From Liolophura sinensis (taxonomy: Eukaryota; Mollusca; Polyplacophora; Chitonida; Chitonidae), in contig NC_088300.1 in NCBI RefSeq assembly GCF_032854445.1, positions 7,874,001 to 7,938,000 of the forward strand: a stretch of 64,000 bases of DNA, given 5' to 3'. The notes below the pieces were generated by a model. That model was not told where the DNA came from. It did not search any database and was given only the letters and a program-made list of their open reading frames with translations. This document shows positions 1-10,087 of the stretch, one piece after another (position 1 is the first letter of the stretch; each line of letters starts with the position of its first letter). Position numbers and translations under genes: made by a program.

Positions 1-600
1 TACGTCTTCGATAATCAAACGGTAAATGTGCGATAAAAAAAATGTCGCACACCACTTTGTGAAACTGGGCCGAGTACTCCAGTCGCAGAACTGGTAGTTT
101 TTTATACATCATGGAGGTATTCTGTCTTAATGTTTACAGGAAGAGAAATTTGAAAAGTTGAGTACATTAGGTACATTGCTTTACCATAACAAGTTACAGA
201 TCAAACTCGGGTTTCGGACCCTTACATCCAATTTGGACATCATGGCCATGTTGGACGTTAACTACTGAAGCCGATAGTGTGCATCTCGCTACATCAAAAT
301 TTCTAATACAGGGCGAGGCAGCAAGTTAGCGAGGCAGCGAAACAAAAAGGTAGCGAATCGGCGAGGTAGAGAAGTGAGACAACGAAGTCGCGAATCGAGG
401 CAGCAAGATGACTCATCTCAGCTGTCTCAGCTGTCTCACTGCCTCGCTACCTCGGCATCAAACGAACACAGTCAACAGCTTCCCAATCAGTGAATCTTCC
501 ACCGCGCGCTGGGCACCTGCCGTTATTACATCAGTCATTACTTAATTTGTTTCGGCCCAGACAAGGCTTTATGTTCATGCGCACACGTGGAAGAGTAAAC
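1..600. other. Left flank, no gene seen; gcgaggcagc-rich segment
   Basis: No coding similarity is recognisable. Bases 305-455 carry repeated copies of a gcgaggcagc-type word. The reverse-complement form (gcctcgctacctcgg) appears near 440-455, so the segment could fold on itself. Bases 185-270 contain the word acaagttacagatcaa, which recurs at 12,180-12,300 and marks a dispersed repeat. No terminal inverted repeat matching the DNA right of 10.1 kb could be found by eye. Confidence 0.4.
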
Positions 601-895
601 ACACGCAGATAAACCAACACAGTGCCATCAAAAATTTGTGTTCCTGTCAGAGGTCCTCTACAAATACACTAATACTTCATACTCAGCACAATGCAATAAT
701 ACAATTACGGCAAAATAATATGGCCTTCGGTGTGTAAATTCGAAATGCATAAATAACTGGTCACTCAAATTTCAGCGACCGAAGAGGTTAGCGCCTTATC
801 GCAGCGTAATGAAAAAAAGAACGTGTGCCGAACGTGTCCATTTGGGGAGGACGAGCTGTTGAGGCGGTGGAAAGTTAGGCGTCGTTGAGTCCGCG

Positions 896-1012
896 CATAG
901 CATAGCATAGCATAGCATAGCATAGCATAGCATAGCATAGCATAGCATAGCATAGCACAGCACAACACAGCACAGCACAGCACAGCATAGCATAGCCTAG
1001 CGTAGCATATCA
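896..1012. repeat. Pentanucleotide microsatellite (agcat)n
   Basis: About 23 near-perfect copies of a 5-bp unit, degenerating to agcac toward the right end. The unit length is not a multiple of three and lacks stops on the minus strand, so it produces two spurious ORFs rich in LCYAM-type repeats. They are not treated as genes. Confidence 0.95.
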
Positions 1013-1204
1013 TGGCCGGCTTGTAGGGTTGAGTGTTGAGATCAAAACGGACCAATGGCTAGATTTGATTTTTCCAGCTCGGATTTCCTTGACGTCTTCC
1101 AATGAGCGACATGCAGGACGGACCAATGAGCGACGGGTGAGCGAAACGTCGGCTTGTAATTTTGGGTTGAGCAGCTCTAACGCGTCAAAACTGATCAATG
1201 GGTT

Positions 1205-2240
1205 GTGACACGGTGTTGGCGCGCGAATTTCGTTGACGTCTGCGCGGATGCGATACAGAGATGTATGGGGAGCCGTGAAGTGGTTAGCTACTACGGCTAC
1301 AATACCTGTCTACGCAACGCCAGACCACCCTCAGCAACACGCTGCCATTATGAAAGGATCCGTTTCTGTCAAGGCTTTGCTGCTGCCATAGCCTGCCGAG
1401 AAGAAGGTGTGCATCGATATCCCAGCGAGACCGTGACCAAGCTTCAGCTCGCCCCGTGGCTGTGGGTGGGTGTGAGTGATGACAAGATGACTGAGATTCT
1501 ACAATGTCCCATAGACCCCGACTCTCCACCCATGCTTGCCGTTCTCGACGAACAGGGCTGGGCTAGGTTGAAGGAACTGGCTGCAGATGTCTCCGAGGTC
1601 GGTTTGACTTTGCGTCAGCCGCTTTCCGACGACTGGTGTCTCTCCACTCCACCCCCAACGTCGCCATGTTCATCCACGTGAAGCAATGGGGGGCACATTG
1701 ACCCAAATGTCCACTCTACCCGACCAAAGAAGGTGTCACCCTCAACTATCCAACCAAATGCGTTGACATTCAGCCTGGAGCAGCTGAAACCGGCCTCACT
1801 TGAGTCAGAGCTTGATGTGGCCCTGACTAACTTCCTGTGGAAAGCGTACGCCGTGGCTCTCTAGCTCCACATCCTACAGTTGCAGAGAAAAGCGTACGCT
1901 CCAGGCTTCAACAAACAACGCCCGGGCATGATCAACCAGATCTCCCTTCCTCCCTTGCTGCAGGACCAAGAGCTGCCCGTCACCATCGTGGACGAAGCAC
2001 GTACCCGTTACCTGAAAGAGGGAGACGCGCACGTCAATTTCATGCACCAGGCCAGCAAGGTATCACTACATTGGGAGGCGGGGAAGGAAGTGAAGCAGCA
2101 ACTGCGTGGACGCCTATCAAGAAGGCCAACCCTTACTTCTCCCGACGTTACCAGGGTGCGAGTTCTGAATCATTGCCAAGACTTCCATATCTGTGGTTCA
2201 TTCACCACCCTCACCACCACGAGACATTTCCCACGCTGAG
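1205..2240 (+). pseudogene. Decayed gene of unknown function, possible PC4-like motif
   Basis: GC-rich coding-like DNA read in several plus-strand frames. One stretch (1205-1681) stays open for 158 codons. The next frame, around 1650-1800, contains the short motif LYPTKEGVTL after a segment rich in beta-forming residues, interrupted by a stop. A PTKxG motif preceding a hydrophobic stretch is typical of PC4-type single-strand DNA-binding domains, which occur in large DNA viruses and some Polintons. A further piece (about 1880-2240) contains LPVTIVDEARTRYL and is not recognised. Position and composition suggest it belongs to the Polinton, but this is inference. It is broken by frameshifts and stops near 1681 and 1800. 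Confidence 0.3.
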
Positions 2241-2345
2241 CGGACATGTGCCCCTGCGTAAAATACACACACACACTACTGTGCTTTATTTTTTCTGTCA
2301 TTGTTGGGGTTCACATGCAATAAAAAGAAAGAAAACAAAAATGTA

Positions 2346-2830
2346 ACGTTGAATCTCCGGTCATGTCGTTGGTTATTTGTCACCCACACCACGTGTGTTA
2401 TTTAGCTATGGGTAGTCCACCGTAAGTGATTTGATTGATGGTGGTATTGCTCGGTCGGTGATGGCACTAGAATGAGGGTGTGTTTTAAAAACTTTTTGTC
2501 TTTCTAGCCTGAATAACCTGCGCACGACGCCCCGGTGGAAAGAATGGCTGGACGTCATCACCGACCTTCGAGGCTATAAGGGTATACTCAGTAGTATGTT
2601 TGCGGGTGGTACCGTCAATCATGGACTGCAGGTCGTGCGAGCTTACACGTCAAGGATTCCCAGCCCATTCAGCAGTATCATTTAGATACTGTTCTCCCCA
2701 ACGTTAATGTACGAGGAGCGACCCTCCAACCAGGCGTCACTACTTTATAGACGCTCTGGCCGAGTCAGATGCATGTACACTGGTGTATTGTTTATGTTGG
2801 TTGATGTTCCCGGCACACTGGTTTGTTTGT
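2346..2830. other. No gene seen between decayed ORFs and integrase
   Basis: Short coding-like scraps occur around 2510-2700, but no frame stays open and no motif is recognised. A (gttt)n run begins at about 2823 and leads into the integrase remnant. Confidence 0.4.
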
Positions 2831-2849
2831 TTGTTTGTTTGTTTTCTTA

Positions 2850-2968
2850 GCAGGGAGACGAGACCCAACCACCCCAGTCATACCGGGGTTGAAAAAATAC
2901 GCTGTCTGGGGAGGTCCACTCACTCTGATCCGCGCATTCCACAAGACCACACCTACTATCTTTTCCCT

Positions 2969-3004
<36 letters not shown>

Positions 3005-3679
3005 AACGACACGGGAACTATGCCTCACACCGGCCGCCAGCCCCCTCGCCAACAACAACAGCAACAGCAGTGGCGGTGGCGGAAGCAGGGGTAGAGCACG
3101 CTCGCGGGCAGTGATCCATGCCTGTCGATGCCACTCTGCATGCACTGTACTAAGCCCTTGCTCTAGCTTGGTTGGCCCAACAGGAAACGAACACTCTAAA
3201 CCTTCCCGCTCGATGGCGCTACCCTCGTAACCGGGTCGTGGTTGGGGGTATAGACAGGAGGACCTGGTCGACATGGGAACTGGTCGACATGGGAACTGGT
3301 CGACATGGGATCGTTCGCCAAAGAGAACGACGACAACCGTTACCAACTTACCTGCATCTATGTCCTCTCCAAGTACGCTTGGGTCGTCCCACGTACAAGT
3401 ATTCCACAGCTCACAACACTGGGCGGTACCAGAACGCCTTCCCGCTTACAATCGAGCGTATCACCGGAGTATACGGCGGTCCGCCATCGAAATCACCGCG
3501 CAGAACCAGAAGTGCGTCAAGTCTTGAACCGTTCACGCACGTCCACACGATCGGTGTACCGTTACAACGATGGCGATCTCGTGCGTATAAGTAAAGTGGA
3601 AAACTACTGGGTGAAGTGGGTCGGCTGTCCACCCAGATTCAATTCTTGGGTGCCGAGCACGGACGTCAAATGTATTTAA
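2850..3679 (+). pseudogene. Polinton/Maverick integrase (retroviral-type), degenerate
   Basis: Retroviral-like integrases of Polintons cut and join the element ends to host DNA. Here the N-terminal part (about 2850-2960) is followed by a (ca)n microsatellite at about 2972-3002 and a caa/cag-rich stretch near 3047-3075. The core resumes near 3215 with RNRVVVGGID, then SFAKENDDNRYQL and VLSKYAWVV, which match the start of the catalytic core. A duplicated gacatgggaactggt block (3271-3310) disturbs the frame. The C-terminal chromodomain-like segment (YWVKWVGCPPRFNSWV) ends in a stop at 3677-3679. Much of the central core, including the segment that should supply the later acidic residues, is missing. 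The gene is inactive. It is the leftmost confidently identified Polinton gene. Confidence 0.8.
2972..3002. repeat. (ca)n microsatellite inside the integrase remnant
   Basis: About 15 copies of ca interrupt the integrase reading frame between its N-terminal and core parts. The repeat presumably expanded after the gene had decayed. Confidence 0.9.
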
Positions 3680-3689
3680 ACCCGAGGGT

Positions 3690-4682
3690 GACGGGTCAAC
3701 CCTACTTACGAGAGCGTTACAAGAAGTAAAGTCATTTTGGAATAAGTATTGTTGTGCCATAACAAAAAATTCAGGTGTCAGCTGCATGTGGATTCTTAAC
3801 AACTCCAAACGTCTTACAGAAGAACTCGATGCTCATATGCATATACCGTACAAAGACGTATCCACATGGGATTTCTCTACTCTCTATACTACGATTCCTC
3901 ACAAAGATCTTATTGAAAGAATATCGTCTTTAATTGTCTCGGTATTTACTAAAACTGGTCACCGTTACATTAACGTCAGAAGCAATAAGGCTTTCTTTCG
4001 TTCTACTCTTTATAAAGGTTACCACTCATGGGATGTTACATTATTTATTGAATTACTTGAATTTTTCATTAATAACATCTATGTGAAATTCGGAGATACC
4101 ATTTACCAACAGTGCATAGGTATTCCAATTGGTACCTTATTGTGCGCCTCTTTTGGCAGACCTATACCAGTTTTCATCTGAATACGACTATATGCAGAAA
4201 TTACTTAAAAATAATATCTTTAAAGCTCGATCCTTTTCATTTACCAAGCGGTATATTGATGATCTACTGGCGTTAAATGACCCCCATTTTACTGAAGCGG
4301 TGAAGGAAATCTATCCGCCTTCATTGGATTTAAAGGAGACAACAGATAGTTCTGATGGTACAGCTTATTTGGATCTATATCTGTACAAAGACGAACAAGG
4401 TCTCCTTTCACGTTGCCTTTACGACAAAGGGGATAATTTCAATTTTGATCTTTTAAATATACCAAAGGATCCTGCATAACCAGTATGCATATCTCGCCTT
4501 GTAGCATTTGTGAGATCTTGCGTAAATTGTGATGACTTTAATCTGCGTTACAAGTTGTTAGTTCAAAAACTAGTTTGTCAAGGATACTCCATCAAACGCC
4601 TTCATTGTAAGTTGCTCAAATTTTACACTGAGTATAACACTCTCGTTGGCAGGTGTGGACAGAGCGTTCAGAATCTCTTGTG
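3690..4682 (+). pseudogene. Penelope-type reverse transcriptase fragment
   Basis: Plus-strand frames encode a reverse transcriptase of the Penelope-like type common in mollusc genomes. Visible motifs are WILNNSKRL near the left edge, DFSTLYTTIPH (the first catalytic Asp region, about 3870-3905), QQCIGIPIGT and CAPLLADL around 4108-4160, and the catalytic YIDD box at 4252-4263. They are followed by SYLDL-type residues (AYLDLYLYKDE) and a basic C-terminal helix region ending in a stop near 4682. A frameshift lies near 4130-4150 and a stop at about 4477. The N-terminal part and any GIY-YIG endonuclease are absent. It begins about 10-90 bases after the integrase stop, so it is either a nested 5'-truncated insertion or a captured module. 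Confidence 0.8.
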
Positions 4683-5168
4683 ATCTGCATTGTGATCAAC
4701 CACATAGACGGCGCTGTTATCCTTATGTGCATATCTATCGCTTACATGGTATTTAACAACAGAAATGGTGCAGGTAGCCGAGTGTAACCGTCTATCTCGT
4801 AGACAGCTTTTATACAGACCAGCATGTCATGTGTAACATCATAGATGGCACCTCTTGTAGTATGAGATTCTTACATACTAACGGGAAAGACGTAATCGTC
4901 CGTTACTTTTGAATCACAATCTGTTCGCTTAAGGTCTGTAACGCTCGTCATTTTCGAACTGTATCTAGCACCGCTTAACCTGAGCTGGGGTAGCCATGCT
5001 CATCATATCTGCATGATACCTTTATGAACGGTTGCAATCTAAGCGCGACTGCGATACCTTGTTTAATTGTTATTTCACCTGGAACTTATTCATGATCTAC
5101 GAATTTGAACTTTGATATGGAATTCATGCCTGGAATATCCAATATCTGCCCTGCATCATTGAAAACGG
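4683..5168. other. No gene seen
   Basis: This stretch separates the reverse transcriptase from the duplicated block at 5.17 kb. All frames are closed and no ATPase (Walker A) motif was seen, although a packaging ATPase would be expected in a complete Polinton. Confidence 0.4.
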
Positions 5169-5351
5169 TTGACCGCTTCTCTCTCGTGTGTTACTGGCTT
5201 CATTTCCTATTTGTATAATTTCTTACATACCTTTGTCTTTGGGAGCTAGTGTTAAACGTTGTTTTGGAAATGGATCTTGCGATTATCGACTTGGACCGTC
5301 CTTTACGGACTACGAATGGTATACGAATGTCGGACATGACGCTTATATTTA
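5169..5351 (+). repeat. Duplicated coding-like block, copy 1
   Basis: About 180 bp are repeated at 5781-5953 with roughly 85 percent identity by eye. Both copies can be read as related peptides (CFGNGSCDYRLG here, CFENGSCDYRLG in copy 2), including a shared YEWY word. The two copies flank the penton-like remnant. Confidence 0.8.
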
Positions 5352-5483
5352 TAGTGTAATCTTTTATAGTGCACTAACCTGTATGTCTGAAAATCTACAT
5401 TCTTATAAAACTGGGGCTCAGTTTCAGCTTGCGTTAAAAGCAGCTCTTGAATTTACCGTACGACTGGATAGAGGATCCGAAAC

Positions 5484-5779
5484 ATGTGAGTGCCGAGGAT
5501 TTACAGGTCAACACGCCAACGCTGTACGTGTACACGGACATTGTCGAACTACACGTGGTGGGTGACACGTTGGCGCTAGTGCTGCCGCTGGTCACCACGA
5601 AAGTTAAGTACGGGTAGCAGATCTCCAAGACCTTCCAACACGTGATATACATCCCAATGCGACGCAAGCATTTCGCAACGGTGGAAATTGATATTAGGGA
5701 TGACAATGGCCAACCCGAACGCGGTAACGCAGTGGTGCTGAGACTTCACTTTCGACAGCGCGCTTTGCCTTTGCAATGA
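5484..5779 (+). pseudogene. Polinton penton-like minor capsid protein, C-terminal part
   Basis: A plus-strand frame from 5484 reads LYVYTDIVELHVVGDTLA, then a TAG at about 5608-5610. It continues in the same frame with IYIPMRRKHFATVEIDIRDD and ends VVLRLHFRQ before a TGA at 5777-5779. The arrangement of a VGD loop, a YxPxxxKxFxTxEIxIxxDxG core and a terminal LHFR is characteristic of the minor capsid (penton-like, single jelly-roll) protein encoded by Polintons next to the major capsid gene. The protein would occupy the vertices of a particle. The N-terminal half cannot be recognised and the internal stop shows inactivation. Confidence 0.65.
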
Positions 5780-5780
5780 G

Positions 5781-5953
5781 CGATCACCACTTCTCTTGTG
5801 TGTACCGGCTTTATTTCTTATTTTCATAATTTCTTACATACCTTTGTCTGGAGTGTTAAACGTTGTTTTGAAAATGGATCTTGCGATTATCGACTTGGAA
5901 CGCCTTTTACAGAATACGAATGGTATATGAATGTCGCACTTGACGCTTATTTC
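5781..5953 (+). repeat. Duplicated coding-like block, copy 2
   Basis: Near-identical to 5169-5351. It begins two bases after the penton-like stop codon and runs in frame into the next capsid-type ORF, so a local tandem duplication that included a gene boundary is likely. Confidence 0.8.
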
Positions 5954-5967
5954 ACAGACAGCCCTGC

Positions 5968-6400
5968 GATGTGTCGATCCTACATCGATTATTACACCAA
6001 GCAAGCTGGAGGAGGTGGGTTACCTGTGTTTCGTAGTGCGGCTGTACAGCGAGGTCACGGGTTGCAGGGCAGTTTCATCAAAATGGCGCAACCCTTGTTA
6101 AAGCCTGCCGCGCGAGCGTTGGAAAAAACCGCGCTATAGACCGGACTGCAAGCTATGGACGATGTGTGGGTGGTGAGACGCGCCTTGACATGACACGCTG
6201 TCAAGGAAGGAAGACAGTTTTTGGTCAAAGCGCATGGTGAAGCCCAAGGAGGCCTTGGTGAGGGGCAAGCCCATGAAATGGAAGCCCCGACGCACCGCTC
6301 CCACTTGTCACCTGCTCGCCGGGCTAACAAGACGCACGCTCTCCCGCACACACCAAACTACGCTCCGGGCCAGATATATAACACCCCACGCCGAGTGTTA
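5968..6400 (+). pseudogene. Polinton small capsid protein (pX/pVI-like), degenerate
   Basis: The frame contains YYTKQAGGGGLPVF, then QRGHGLQGSF, a short amphipathic segment (LLKPAARALEKTAL) and a TAG at 6136-6138. Readable continuation in neighbouring frames is rich in Lys and Arg (for example KWKPRR) up to about 6400. A glycine-rich stretch, a GHGL motif, a hydrophobic helix and a basic tail are the hallmarks of the small Polinton protein compared with adenovirus pX/pVI, a cement or membrane-active capsid component usually processed by the maturation protease. It lies just upstream of the major capsid gene, as in other Polintons. The exact family name is uncertain. Confidence 0.6.
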
Positions 6401-6404
6401 TCCT

Positions 6405-7456
6405 TCGGTCACCATTGACTTTGATTTGTGGACGTTACCTTCTGCCAACACCAGCGTTTCAGAAAGTCTCTTTTATGTCTACAGTCCCATTTCCAGCAAG
6501 AGCGACGTGGGGCCAGTGGAATTTTTAATCACCAACGCGGACGGTGACACTTACCTGGACTTGGCCAACACCATGTTATACGTGAAGGCGAAAATTATAG
6601 ACGGGAAGGGAGAGCTGTTGGGGGCCGGCAGCAGTGTGGGTCGGACCAACCTGTGGCTGCATTCGCTGCGGCAATAGGTCAACGTTTCCATGAACGACGA
6701 ACTCACCACCCCTTCCACCAAAAATGTACCCTTACCGCGCCTACCTGGAGACTTTGCCTTACTGAGCATTGGCCCAGAGCACAGCCTCAGCCTTGTGGTA
6801 CACGGAAACCCCCAGGATGTTTGACAGGACGAATGAGAACAACACCAGGTTCTGCAAACGGATGCAGCTCAGGGCCCAAGGTGGGTCGTTAGAGATGCTG
6901 GGGCGCCTTTGCTGCGACATGTTCCAACGTCGTCACCTGCTCAACAGTGGTGTTCAATTGGGGTATTTAAAAGCTTTGGACAAAGCCCTTGCCGAGTACC
7001 CCATCCGCCACGTGTTGACCTAGTATTTCTCCGCGCCCAATGGCACACCCTCATCCACGAACAAAACTGGTTTCTGGGCAGCTTACCGACACGTTTGTGG
7101 TGGGATGCGTGAGCAACACGACTTTTGACGGGAGCTACGATAAAAACCCGTTCCCTTTCCAGCACTTCTGCACAAAAGTCAAACGTTAAATTCTTGCCAA
7201 GTCCCTGACACCCGACTTTGAGACCGGGAATTTCGTCAGAACGTACATGAACCTTTTTACTAACACGGGGAAAGTGTTCCACGACGAGGGGAACACTATC
7301 TTCCGCACCCCGTTCGCCAAAGGCAACAGGCCTTTGTTTCGACTTGTCCCCCAACCTCCACGACGATCACCAGCTGAACCTGGTCCAGACAGGCGACGTC
7401 TGTCTACCATAGAAGTAGACAAAAGCCGAAACGTGCTCTGTGACTTCGCCAGTTGA
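6405..7456 (+). pseudogene. Polinton double jelly-roll major capsid protein, degenerate
   Basis: The beginning is clear: FDLWTLPSANTSVSES followed by GPVEFLITNADGDTYLDL and MLYVKAKI, the entry to the first jelly roll. A TAG at 6675-6677 interrupts LHSLRQ/VNVSMNDELTTPST. After a frameshift near 6740, ETPRMFDRTNENNTRF and MLGRLCCDMFQRR follow. The second jelly roll is represented by TTFDGSYDKNPFPFQHF (about 7110-7170), LTPDFETGNFVRTYM (7205-7250) and TGKVFHDEGNTIF. It then loses about 50 residues and ends RNVLCDFAS at 7456. At least four stops or shifts make it non-functional. In an active element this protein would form the icosahedral shell. Confidence 0.85.
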
Positions 7457-7462
7457 AAAACC

Positions 7463-7733
7463 ATGAACACAGTGCAACTGCGACAAGTTCTATAGGGTTT
7501 ACGCGTTTACCCGGGTCGTGCTGGGGAATGTTTACGCTCGGGGCCACCTCCCTCGCCAAGTGACTGACGCACCCTGGGCTTACGTCATCAACACAGACAC
7601 GTGCCTCCGCTTCGGGCAACACTGGGTTGCCGTCTTCCAAGACGTGTGCCCAAACCCACCCTGTTTCCATGGAGAATACTTTGATTCATATGGGGTCCAG
7701 CCCCCGTTTTTTATCACTCCATCAGCCAGTTAG
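7463..7733 (+). pseudogene. Polinton adenovirus-type maturation protease, truncated
   Basis: An ATG at 7463 lies seven bases after the capsid stop. After an early TAG near 7492 and a shift, the frame reads VYARGHLPRQ, then GQHWVAVFQD (catalytic-type His codon at about 7620) and HGEYFDSYG (acidic residue near 7683). These are the His and Asp/Glu motifs of the C5-type cysteine protease that processes capsid proteins in adenoviruses and Polintons. The segment that should carry the catalytic Gln and Cys is absent: the frame stops at 7731-7733, where remains of the opposite-strand polymerase begin. It is inactive. Confidence 0.75.
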
Positions 7734-7739
7734 CCGTAA

Positions 7740-10087
7740 TAACTGTCCATGTTTTCCTGTTCGACATTCTATGAATAAATAGAGAAATGAGATGACATTC
7801 GCATACAGTGGGTTTGACAATAGGTTTAACCGAGGATTCCCAGTTCTGGTCAGACCAGGTCATGTGCGCCGAATTCGTGTCCATCTCATAGTACTGCAAG
7901 TCAGACCTGTCAGACATCGGAGCGATAAAATCGTAGTAGAACTCCAACGTACGGAGTTTGGCGTACGGTAGGTTGTATCGAACGGTCTTGCTGCTCGAAA
8001 GTGTCCACATAGATCTGGTCGACGGTACGGCACTGTGCACTCCCCAGTAACTTGCGCGTCTTCGCCAGGCCACAGATTTTCACATCCATATATCGGTCTT
8101 GGTTTGTCACGGTTTTGCCATAGCCAGAATTTCCCAACAACTTGTTCACCGATGAGTGCTTTGGAATGAACAGTGTCCCGTGCTTGCCGGGCTTGGTCGT
8201 CTGCCAAAGTTTAGAAGGCTCGCTTGGGCATGTACTGTATCACTTGGTAGACACGGGTCACTACCAACCCGTGAGCGAGGTACCATTGCAGTAACGGGGG
8301 GCGAAAATACTGGCGATCAGCATTCGCCTGGAACTGTGTATGATGTTCTTCAGACTCACGTCAGTGTTTTTAAATATGGGTGGGCACTCCGCAAAGTTCG
8401 ATTTGAGATGGTCTGGGATGTGCACGTCATATTCGGTGAAGCCAAACAATCGGCCCCGGACGACAGCCTCCAGCAGCTGATCTTGCGTCGTGGCTATGTC
8501 AACGGTAAGGCGTACTGCTGCAGGAAAGGGCGCAAGGCCGGGTTCGTTTTCCGCATGCGAAGAAACTCGCACTCCCATAGGGATTTCAGCTCCCTGCTTC
8601 ATATTCGTCTTTGTCCACTTCCTGGCGTAATTCCTGGAATATGAATCCCCGTCGGTCGTGGTAGCGTAGCTCACACTGGCATGGGATATTCAGATGACAG
8701 AGTCGTGGTAGTGGTAATAGCAACCGTGGAACTAGAAGGCGAAGGAACGTACATCGGTGTGGGCCAACCCGTCTACTGAGAGTTGACGATCAGCCATTTT
8801 TTCAGGCAGACGCGTCCCTGTGGCTGAGGGAACGAACTTCTCCCCCTCACGTCGCCATCTGATGTAGTGACCCGCAGGCATGGGTCAGGCATGGTGGGCC
8901 AAGTACAAAGCGTAAGCATCGAACCCCGACGATCCGTTCACAGAGCTTATCTCCCCGTATATGTGATAGTATGACCGATGACAGTGAATACGGAGTGTAG
9001 ATCGTGAAACAGGTAACGGAGAGTGAACCCTGGGATGCTCATGCACTTTTTGAACACGCCGACATGCATGGTTTGGTAGAACTCCACCATCTTCCGCCTC
9101 CATGAATGGTATCGTGTCCACGATGTTGTACCACCGCAGCAAGTCTTTATGGTGCGCATGTCGTGCTTTGTGGATGTCTCCAGCACTGTTTTGTACTCGG
9201 CGTCCGTGCACGGTCAGTTGGTGAGATCGTTGACGAAAGCGTGACTTGGTGGGAGCACTGTTTCTTCAAGCCGGGCGAGGGAGTCTTTTTAGCAAAACTT
9301 TAACAAAACTTGCCTTTGGTGAGGCGACAGTCGTAGTCTTTAAACCACTTGTCATAACTGCACTTAGGGGCTAAGTAATTTCGAATTTCCAGAAATATCA
9401 GCTGTAGTGTGCGGAGGGGTATGTGCTCTTGATAACACACTCCAAATCACTGGACCGTCTCTTGATTAAGTTCAGGTCGTACTTGCCCGAGTTTAAGCCG
9501 AAGACGGGGACCTGGTCGACAAAGGCGATGAATTTGTCTCGCACCTGCCGATTGTAAGACTGGTGTCATTCGGATGGATACGTTCTTCCAACTGGTCCAG
9601 GTTGTAGGCATAGCGCTCTGTGAGATAGGCTCTATTGACCTGGCTGATTGTATTGAGGTAAGCCAGCATCCGTTCGACGAGAGCGTGGGGATCACCGTTA
9701 GAGATGAAGCACACGGGCTGGTCGTAGTCGGACACGTTGGAGTTGACACTGACACTCATGGGGATGTGGTGGGACGTCCATTCCGTTGAGCCAGTAGTCG
9801 CTTCGTCCAGAGGGGCCAGGTAAACTTTGAAGTAGTAACACGCTCGGTAAGGGACTAGTCCGTCGTCGCCGGAGGTAAATGCCCATGTCCGCTAACACTT
9901 CAAAAATAATGGGTTGATTTCGGAATACACCACCCGGGTACTGGCGGCAAACGCACATCTTACCGTACCATCGTAATTGATACACCTTACGAAACGTCTT
10001 ATGACACACTTCAAACATGTAGGATTGGGTGTAACAAGCCAGGTCCTTAATGTAGCTGAAATGTTGATTGTAAAGGTTTAACCGCAT
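7740..10087 (-). pseudogene. Polinton protein-primed family B DNA polymerase, degenerate
   Basis: Read right to left across several minus-strand frames. The N-terminal exonuclease part begins at 10087 with NQHFSYIKDLA and VYQLRWYGKMCVCRQYPGG. The middle includes PVCFISNGDPHALVE (about 9700), YNIVDTIPFMEA and VEFYQTMHVGVFKKC (about 9060-9130) and FGFTEYDVHIPDHL with PPIFKNTDVS (about 8370-8450). Palm motifs are HGLVVTRVYQVIQYMPKRAF, then NKLLGNSGYGKT (8111-8149) and MDTNSAHM (7868-7884), where the usual second Asp of the DTDS box is Asn. The C-terminal part after this box is missing. The enzyme would have replicated the element using a protein primer. Confidence 0.85.

Noticed and set aside
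765-1055. ORFs of LCYAM-type repeats
   Set aside because: Direct translation of an (agcat)n microsatellite.
1205-10087. An active Polinton or functioning antiviral system
   Set aside because: Every gene has stops or shifts, the ATPase is not found, the polymerase and protease are truncated, and no defence-type genes occur.
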